NCBI GenBank assembly: GCA_025084515.1
Contig: JAJAGP010000884.1
Span: 1-64,000, forward strand
Length of the DNA: 64,000 nt
Origin: Ancistrus triradiatus
Lineage: Eukaryota; Chordata; Actinopteri; Siluriformes; Loricariidae
Direction: 5' to 3'
Numbering within the stretch: position 1 is the stretch's first letter; every line of letters begins with the position of its first letter. The notes under the pieces were generated by a model. The model searched no databases, was not told the origin of the DNA, and saw nothing but the letters and a program-made list of their open reading frames with translations. Below, one piece after another: positions 38,201-48,345 of this stretch. Both the position numbers and the translations under genes were made by a program.

Positions 38201-41200
38201 TCGTGTCCTTTCCAATACCCACCCATAGTGTCTGAACAGTTGAGAATGAAGGGCCTTGTCCACGGGCCCAGCAGTGGCTACCTGGCAATCCTGAGACTTT
38301 ACCCGTTGGCCTCATCCACCTCTGCCAAACTTGTAATTGATAAAATTACAATTTATTTTTGGATTTACTTCCAATGACTACATATATGATCTACTGAAGG
38401 TCTGCATTTTCATGAGTGTGGAGGACTGGCTGTAGAATCCATTTTACTACAAAGCTGTGTGTTTGTGTGTGGGGGTGGGGTGGGGGCATTGGGTTTGAGG
38501 CTGTGTTTAGGGCCATCACTTGAATTCATTCCTAGTTATGAATTTGCCTGCACACATACAGTCAGAGCCAATCTTGTCAGTCTCATTTCACTCACACTCC
38601 TCAGGGGTCTCCTGCTTCCGAATGCAGGGGCCGTGGCCTCTGGCTAGCCTTCCTCCCACTCCATTCATTTTCTTTACTTTTCCTGTCAGACACACACACA
38701 CACACACAAGTCAGAAAATAGATATAAAAATCTGAGTAAGCGCTCTCCACTCCACTTTCTCACAAACTCAGAACAGGCTTGGATTTGCTTAAAAATGTTA
38801 GCTAGCTATGTGCTAACATTACACAACTGTGTACAATTGTGGCTATTATGCACAAGATGCATGCAAATAAACTTAAAAGATGCGTTTCCCGCCATACAAC
38901 ACCTGCTATGTAAACTACAGTGGGGCAAAAATAGTCAGCCACTGATTGTGCAAGTTCTCCTACTTAGAAAGATGAGAGAGGTCTGTAATTTTCATCACAG
39001 GTACACTTCAACTACGAGAAACAAAATGATAAAATCAAATCCAGGAAATCACATCGTAGGATTTTTAAAGAATTTAATTGTAACTCATGGTGGAAAATAA
39101 GTATTTGGTCAAATAAGTCCCTATGGCTCCTAAAAAGGTTATAAGAGCCAACTGAAAGGAAACGAAGCCTGTGAATGCCTCAGAACATTAGCATTAGCTG
39201 CTATTCTAGCACCCTGAGTTCACCAATAGAGGTTCACAAAAAGTGTTTTGCTTTTACTTTTCGCTTTCAATCCATTACTCGATAAATTACATGAGATTTT
39301 CGATACTTTATTATCCAATAAGCATTGTGTGTTAATGGCCAACTGTAGGTTATTGTAGGTGCTTTAAACATGAATTTGCTTATCATTACTTATAGTAACT
39401 CGTTAAACTCCTCAGAACCTATACAATATAACTCCATTGATGCCTATGATGCCTTCTACAGTGTGGCTTTTTTGGGGGTCTGTAACAGATTAATTCAATT
39501 TACATTATTCCTTATGGGAAAAATGTGCTCGGTACTCATTTTCGGGACAACTAGAACCGAGGTACGACTGTAGCGCAGTTATTAGCAGTTTGCTTGCTTG
39601 TAAAAGGACATGAGTGTGTTTACGAACTGCATATGAATAGCAAGCAATAGGCATGGAATAGGTTATTGCGTTACTAATCCATATAGTATCATAAGTTGTC
39701 AAGTCCAATGATAAAGAATACGATATTTGGGTAATATAGCACTTTAGGAACTTATTCTGGATTTTTAGACCAGTTTCATAGTGTTCGCATATTGTGTGTT
39801 TTGCACACCACCACAAGTTTGCTGTTCCAGATACCACACACACACACACACACACACTCCCTAATGACTAAAGGAAGATTCAGAATCAGCAGAGCATGTG
39901 CTAATTACTACTGTTCTAAAAGCTGTACTGGCTCATAGACAGTGACACTGATTTTAGCCTTTTGTGTGCAAGTGTGTGAGTGCGCGTACGTGTGTTTACA
40001 GTATATCACTGTGAGCATCAAATGTCCCCAGAAGGATGGAAAGATTTCATTTTTTTGCCTTGGAGGGACATTTTACTAGTCCCCACTATTAATTAGGTAC
40101 AGTAACGTAGATACAATGGAACATCCTTACAGTGATAGGAAGACAAACATGCATATGCATGTGTGCTACACCAAATGTGAAAAAGCCAGACGATCGGTAT
40201 ACAAACTGCACCCATCTGAAAATGTTCCGCTTGCAGGAAGCCACAGCACTCCATTGTTGAGTGTTGTTACAAAATTGAAAGCAGTGTGCACATTGCTGGC
40301 AAGTGTAATGGAAACTCTGAGTTGGTTAGACAGTGTCCCAACTTATTAAACAAGCAAACTATTGTCTCAGCTTGCTGGCAACTAATGCTTCCTGTGGGGT
40401 CACAGTTATCTGTGTGTCCAAAGTCGGTTTAGGCTTGTAATCTATAAAATGTGAATCACTTGATCGTGGTTACACACAAAAAATGAAACCTTACACCTGT
40501 TCTACAGTCTTGTATAGTAACAGAGTATGCATAAACTACACAACGTTTGTATGTTACTTTAATCAAGTAAAAATGCTTTTTTAAAAGCAGCTTTTTTAAC
40601 ACAAGTGCAAAAAATAAACAAAGACCACTCAGTTAATCAAATGATATAAAAATATTATCTTCTTCTTCTTCTTCTTCTTTCGGCTTCTCCCTTTATCAGG
40701 GGCGCCACAGCGAGTTAAACTTTTCCACCTCACCCTGTCCTCCACATCCTCTACTCTCACCCCAACTCTTTGCATATCTTCATTTACCACAACCAAATAA
40801 CTCCTCTTTGGTCTTCCTCTCCGTCTCTTGCCTGGCAGCTCCATCACCAACATCCTCCTACCAATATATCCACTATCCCTCCTCTGCACATGTCCAAACC
40901 ATCTCAGTCTTCCCTCTCGAATTTTGTCTCCCAAATTTCCAACCTGTGCTGTCCCTCTGATGATTTCATTATTAATCCTGTCTATCCTGGACACACCTAA
41001 AGAGAACCTCAACATCTTAATACAAAAATTTTAAATTTGGTATATTATACTTGGTTGTTTATTTATTGAAGAAAACTATCGAATATTACATATGTGAGTG
41101 GCAAAAGTATGGAGACCTTTGCCTTCAGTATCTGTTGTGACCCCTTTGTGCAGCAGTACCTGCAAGTAATAACTGTTAATCAGTTATTAGTTGATAACTG

Positions 41201-44200
41201 TTGATCAGTCCTACACATTTAACCCGTTCCTTCGTACACAACAGCTTCTGCTCTGGGATGTTGGTGGGTTTCATCACCTGAACGGTTCACCTCAGGTAAT
41301 TCCACAAAGTTTCTATTGGATTAAGGTCAGGACTTTGACTTGGCAATTCCAAAACGTTAACTTTATTCTTTTTTAAGAAGAATAAAGTTAAATGCAGTGT
41401 AGTGTAAATGTGACCGGCACATAATCGGTTATATACAATGATCATGCTAAAAACCAGCCAATTCTGGACTGTTTAATATGATTTTTGCAAAGGTGGTAAA
41501 AGAGGTTAGTTGTTTTTGAGTCTTTTATGGAAATTGATCTGAGGCATGGCAAGTACAAGTTTCTGATCCATGTCAGACTTCTCATACCCAGACCATGTCG
41601 TGCATTTTGCGACAGCGAAATAAATGATAGAGCGTAATATGAAATGATAGACGTTTTGGAGCTCACTTGATTTGCGCTCCCGGATGTACCGAGTGAGGCT
41701 CTCACATTTTACAATGTTTATAATTTCACCAGACTCCCACCAGGAGGGAAAATAATCACTTGCTTTAATATTTGAGAGCAACAAGCGTAAGGAGGTAATG
41801 AGGTTGTGGAGGCGGTCAAAGAGAACGACACCTCCTCTCCAGTGGGTCTTATTCCAATCTAATTATGCTCTTAGTCACAGCTGCAATGCCAGAATAATCC
41901 CCCCCCACATTAGCTTTTTAAGATTCAGCGAGCCGTGGCGAGAAGTTCCTTACTTTTACAAACTTTCCTAATGGCATAGTTACTTGGAAGGAAAGAGTCG
42001 GAAATCTTTCTTCGAGTCAAGCCGGAAGAAAAACCCTTGACGATATCTAACCCCCTTCTGTCCAGCTTGTGTGCTATTTTTAGCAGGTCAATCTTGACAC
42101 CATGTAAATATACCTCGTGTGGAAAGTGAAGACAAGCTGCCACGGGAACCAATTAAACGAGCCTCTTTCTCACCATGGCAACCGCAGAATCCCTACGTGG
42201 TTGCCATGGCAACCGCTCCATCTGCATGCCTCGGAAGGAGTGTAAAATGCAAATGCTATTCCCAAACGTTGCCTGTCGGGTCCCATCGCTCACTTTTAGC
42301 TGATCCTGTACAGTCAGACCGAGTTAAGGATCTAATCATGTATGCTTTGAATTTGACTTGGCTGACAGCAAGATCATTAACCACTGTTTAATAAGCTACG
42401 TTACTCTCGCTCTGTCACGCCGGTCCCGCAACAAGTGTCAGAATTTTTCACGATACAGTCAAATTTACAAATCGCATGCAAAAGGTTAATTGGCAGGCAG
42501 ACCTATGCCATCAGAGCATTCCTGATTTGAGTCAGATGTGTAAAATAAGCTAGATTTTAAAACATTTTGCTAACATTGTGTTAAACATATTTCGCTGTTC
42601 ATGCAATTATGTCTTGTGGAAGTAAATTACAAATTCCAAAGTAGGGCTAGATGATCATATGTGAAAAATAGGGCTGCAACAACGAATCGATAAAATCGAT
42701 AATAATTGATTATTAAAAGCGTTGACAACGAATTTCATTATCGATTTGTTGTGTCACATAATTTGTGTCTCCCCCTAAGGATCTCATCTTTGAGGGGTTG
42801 ATCCTGCTCCTCCTTTCTGTTATGATCTGACCTGTTTTAGAAAAGATTCTCTGAGGGGATTTTATATATATGAGATTACTTAGATTAGATTCAACTTTAT
42901 TGTCATCTTTCTTGTCATTACACATGTACAAGTACAACGCAACGACATGTAGTTTAGCATCTAACAAGAAGTGCAATAAGCAGCAATGTGTCGGAATGTA
43001 CAATAAATTAAAAAATATATAAACCGGCTCACAATCAGGAACCGGCTCCTGTCGTTCATCTTAAAGAGCCGGCTCTTAGAGCTGGATCGGTCGCGACCGA
43101 CACATCACTAGGAAACATGTTGCAGTCACCAATGAGGATGATCGAAGCTCAGCAACAGTGCAAGTCACAACAATATCCCGAGTTTGTTCCGTTTTGAAGT
43201 GAGGAAATGTAACGGCGCACTCACACTATGCGAACCGGAATAGCACGGTTGATGCTGGTTAGCTGGATAATGACAGTTATGGAGTTAAGAGACAGATATC
43301 CTATATTGGCCAGGCTAGCCAAGTCCTATTTATGCATTCCTGGTACTTCAACACTGTCTGAGCGTTTATTTTTCTTCTGCAGGAAATATAGTCCCTCTAA
43401 AAAGAGAGCCAGGCTTTAGCCAGGAGCATGTTGACATCTAACTTTTGCTTGCAATGCAAAGTTCTAAAGAAAGGGAGTGAATGGTTTTGTAGTAGTGTTT
43501 GCATCAGGAGATGCCTTATTTTTCTTTATTATTTAATTTGTTATTTAATTTTATTAATAAATGTATTTTATTATATTCTTATTGTAAGCACTATTTGCTC
43601 TGTTTTTTTATTTAATGTTATATTTCTGAATAGAGACATGGAAAGTTTTTTTTTTTTTTTTTTTTTTAAACCCGATTCATCGATTAATCGAAAAAATAAT
43701 CGACCGATTAATCGATTATTAAAATAATCGTTAGTTGCAGCCCAAACATGTGCCTTGGTGTGACCATCCAGTTTACTTGGCTTATAATTAAACACTTGTA
43801 ATTAAAATGCTGTAGTGTAGGTGATTAGTTAAATAGCTGCTAAAAGCTTTTTAAAACTTAATTAAATGTCTTAATAGTGAAGTTTGTTTTGTACAAAAAC
43901 ACACAACATATCAAGAAACAGTATAGAGGCCAAGCTACAGGTCCTCCACTACAGTATCCCTTGAATAATTTGCTCTTTGGATCGCCTTTTTTCTGACTTG
44001 GTTGCAACCAATTTAATGCCCTTCCAATCTGTATTTTATTCTATAAGAGCAAAGGTATGACATGCTTCCTACAAGCTGTTATGACTTATTCTTCTATTGC
44101 TGTCCTTCTTAGTGTTCCAGTATCTGCACGTCAATCATTCCGTGCAAATGGTTTGTTGCTGGGTTTCTCGCCCCCCACACATAGCTTTTTTTCTCCCTGA

Positions 44201-47200
44201 AATCACTCCAATGCCACATAAATGCAGCTGACCCAAAATAGCCCCTCTTGCACTTTGCAGAGAACGTAAGAGGTTCAGTGGGAGATGCTGAAGTCTCCAT
44301 GACAACTGAAGTAACACAGAAGCTAGCAACCCACTTTGCTGAACATTTATTGAAAGATAGACTTGTTTATGTAAAAGGTTTCAATGAAAAAGGATTTTCA
44401 TTTATTACAATTTCGCTATTTTGAATTCATCGCAGGGAGGCTGTTTTCAAAAGTGAATGATGTTAGAGAGAGCAGATCCGATGAAAGGACTGAGGAGGAA
44501 TTTTACTGGCCTATATGAAACGCATGCTTTTCTAAATCACAGGTCTAAAATGTGCTGAAAGTAAAAATTTTGCATGTCTTTTTCAGGTAACAAGAAGACG
44601 ACCAATAAGGCAACACTGTGGTATGTTCCCCTCTCACTTCAAAATGTGGACAGAATCATTGACGTCCCTCCCATGGAGGTAAGACCCGTTGCAGTGAGCC
44701 TACTTTATAAAATAACTCCTCTGACCATGCTTACGGACTATATTGATTTTCAGCTTTCAACCTGTAGAAATTCAGTAACTCTAGATTTCACATGTTTAAT
44801 TGGTGAGTACCATTTTAAATCAGTTTTCCCTTTTACAAGCCAAAGTTGGGCCGGTAAGGGAAATGCAAATAGAAAAAAACCCCAGTGTGTCTTGTGTATT
44901 TACCCAGGATATTTCATGCTTTTTCTGCTCAGCTTTATTTCATTTCTTAATATACATCCATTCCTGCATTTCAGGCCCACAACATATTCTTAAAAAGTTG
45001 GGACACTGAAGCATTTACCACGCCATTCCTTCTCACAACACTTAAAAGACGCTTTGACACAGCGGATACCAAGCGATTTAGTGTTTCAGGTGTTATTTTG
45101 TCCTATTCTTCCTGAAAACGCAGCAGTATTGGCTTGTCGTCGTTGCATTGTTCATTTCCAGATTCTGCTTTTGTAATGCAATGTGTGCCACAGGTGGTTT
45201 TGCGTTGTCGTGCATGGACATTCCTGGAAAAGACGTTGTCTTGAAGGCGTTTTGTTGCTCTAAAATCTCAATGTACTTTTCTGCATTAATGCTGCCATCA
45301 CAGACCCAACCCTATACCATGAAAGGGCCTGGGTTTTGGATTTGTGGCTGATAACAGTCTGGATGGTCCTTTTCATCTTTGGTTTGGAGCACACGGCATC
45401 CATTTTTCCCCCCCAAAAAAGACCTTGAAGACCTTGAAGATCTTGAATACTGATTGGTCTGACCACAATACACATTTCCACTCTGTGATGGTCCATCCCA
45501 GATGCCTCCGAGTTCAGAGAAGTTGGTGTTTTTTCTGGACAGTTAGGGTAATTTATATATTTTGCACCAAAAGTTTTAAGTGGTATTTGTGAATGTATCT
45601 CTGTATCACAGTGCTTGACAAAGGTTTGCCAAAGTCATCCCTCGCACATGGTTATATCAGCTATTGATGAATAACAATTCTTGATGCAGTGTTGTCTGAG
45701 GGATCGCAGATCACTTGTGTTTAGTTTAGGTTTGTGCCCTTACCCTTTACACACTGTAATTCCTCCAGATTCCTTGAATCATTTAATGATATTATGCACT
45801 GTAGAGGGAAAAATATGCAAATCCCTTCCAATCTTTATTTGAGGAACATTGTTTTTAAGCATTTCAATATTTTTTCACACGTGTTGATACACTGTAGATC
45901 CTCTGCCCATCTTTGCTTCTCAAAGACTTTACCTTTTGTGGATACTGCTTTTGTACCAAAACCTGGTTATAGTCACTTGTTGTCATCACATTTGTTTCGT
46001 TTTTTTTTGTTACCTCATTACTAGCCCTAAATTGCCCTCATCCTAACTTTTTTTTTGTAGAATGTGTTGCAAGTGTGAAATCAGTATTGGACATATATTA
46101 ACAAATTACATTGGCCGGACAAAATGAAATGTTTTGGGTTCATACTGTCTGCAAGAAATAAAAAAAGACCAGATGAAAATACTTGTACACACTGTAGTTG
46201 TAGAGAATATCTGAGCCATCTTTATCTCTACCTATACTTGTAACATAAATATATAATAAATATTATCTAATAATATAGTATAATATAATATATAACTTGT
46301 AACATGAATACTAATAATATAAGTAAAGTTCCAAAGGTAAAAAATGAATCACATCCACCAACACACTGAGTGTAAAGCCAGAATGTCGGTTTGTCGCCCT
46401 GACCCTGTCGTTGTACCCATTAAGAGCATTGTCTACAGTTACAGCCTTGGATTGGATTTAATGGCAAAAGGGTGTTGTTGCATTCGGCATGGCAAAAACA
46501 CCTTTTTAAAATAAATAAATAAATAAATAAAAAGTACAAATTTGTGCACTTTGACTGGTAGCCTAAATGCTAGGCAGGCTTAAATCCAATGGTGAATTTC
46601 TGCGATAATTTGGAAGAGCAGGTGAAATGGCGTAATCGGTACCCATGCATTTTAGCTGACTTCTGGAAGACTGGGCTAATAGTGACAGGAATTCAGACAT
46701 TTAGAAAAGAAATCTTATTTGTACTGTTAGTAAAGCAAGGAAAGAATATGTCTTGGGAATGTAATATTATCTCTAATTCTTCTCAAGTACTTATGAGAAA
46801 TGTGTTTTTTTGTCTAAGAGACTTATTTGGTACTTATTTAGTACTCTTATTATTTATTTATTTATTTACTATTTTACTATTTAATAATGTTCCATGCATT
46901 TTATGCTTGACCCAGAAATGCTTAACTTTTTTAACTCACTGGATCATTTAAGACCGCAGTTTAAATTAACCTTTTTTAACCTGGTGTGAGTATAGGAGAC
47001 TATTTAAGTTTCTGCATTTTATGCTTGTACAGTGGTACCTCTTCATACTTGTCTAATTTGGTTCTCGATGCATTTTGACTAGAAGAGGTGGTCTCGGTTC
47101 TCAGTTTGCTTGGTAGTCGGCGCACTTGCTTAAACTTTTATGATTTGAGCCACGTGACTTGTTTTAGAATCATAACTCGAATCATAATTCACAGTTCTCA

Positions 47201-48302
47201 ATTCACGATTCAGTACCTAGTGATTCAGATTCACAATAGCCCTTGCTCAGGGAAGATCTATGCTGTGTTTATCATGTTTTTCTTTATTTTTTTCTTTATT
47301 CTACAGTACTGTATTCTTAGTGAAAATAAGTCTCAGTTTGTCCTAAAATGGTCAGCAATGACATCCAACAAAAAGGAAATCAGGAACTGAATCCTCTTTG
47401 CCTTCAGGCTGAGCAGTTAGCATTAGCCAATAGAGTACCAATAGAGTACCAATAGAGTAAGTGTTTTGCTTTTACTTTTCACTTTCAATCCATCATTCAC
47501 TGAATGACACAAGTTTTTTCAACACTTATATATAAAATAAGCTGTTAATGATTTTGGCCAACTGTAAGTTAATGCAAGTATTAATGTAAGTCTTACTGCG
47601 TAACAGACTCCGCTATGATACAGTATAGACTAGGGCTGCAACTAACTATTATTTTCATAATCGATTAATCGGTCGATTATTTTTTCGATTAATCGAGTTT
47701 AAAAAACAAACAAAAAAATATAGAAATATAACATTAAATAACAGAGCAAATAAGTGCTTACAATAAATGAATAATAATAAATTACATTTATTAATAAATT
47801 AAAATAACAAATTAAATAATAAAGAAAAATAAGTGCATCTCTGATGCAAACACTACATACAAACTCATTCACTCCCTTTCTTTAGGAACTTTGCATTGTC
47901 AAGCACAAAAATGTATCATGTCAACATGCTCCTGGCTAAAGCTGGCTCTCTTTTTAGAGACTATATTTCCTGCCGCAGAAAATAATCGCTCAGACAGTGT
48001 TGAAGTAGCATGAATGCATATAGGACTTGGCTAGCCTGGCCAATATAGGATATCTGTCTCTTAACTCCATAACTGTCATTATCCAGCTAACCAGCATCAA
48101 CCCTGCTATTCCGGTTCGCATAGTGTGAGTGCGCCGTTATGTTTCCTCACTTCAAAACGGAACAAACTCGGGATATTGTTGTGACTTGCGCTGTTGCTGA
48201 GCTCCGATCATCCTCATCGGTGACTGCAACATGTTTTCTAGTGATGTGTCGGTCGCGACCGATCCGGCTCTAAGAGCCGGCTCTTTGAGATGAACGACAG
48301 GA

Positions 48303-48345
<43 letters not shown>

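Larger units (their letters stand above)
22399..44586 (+). other. acot7 intron 3 (22 kb)
   Basis: The largest intron, dominated by the transposon remnants listed separately. Repeat-poor stretches include 26860-27560, 28810-29360, 31960-33120, 33885-34905, 39572-40600, 41400-42640 and 43750-44586. No further gene was recognised in either strand. Confidence 0.8.

Noticed and set aside
40629..41015. 128-codon ORF as a host gene
   Set aside because: It is the C-terminus of an RTE-like LINE ending in a microsatellite tail, with a second copy at 53771.
42719..43003. 96-codon minus-strand ORF in the hAT element
   Set aside because: It covers subterminal hAT DNA and a LINE-like tail ('tcaactttattgtcatcttt'), with no domain similarity.
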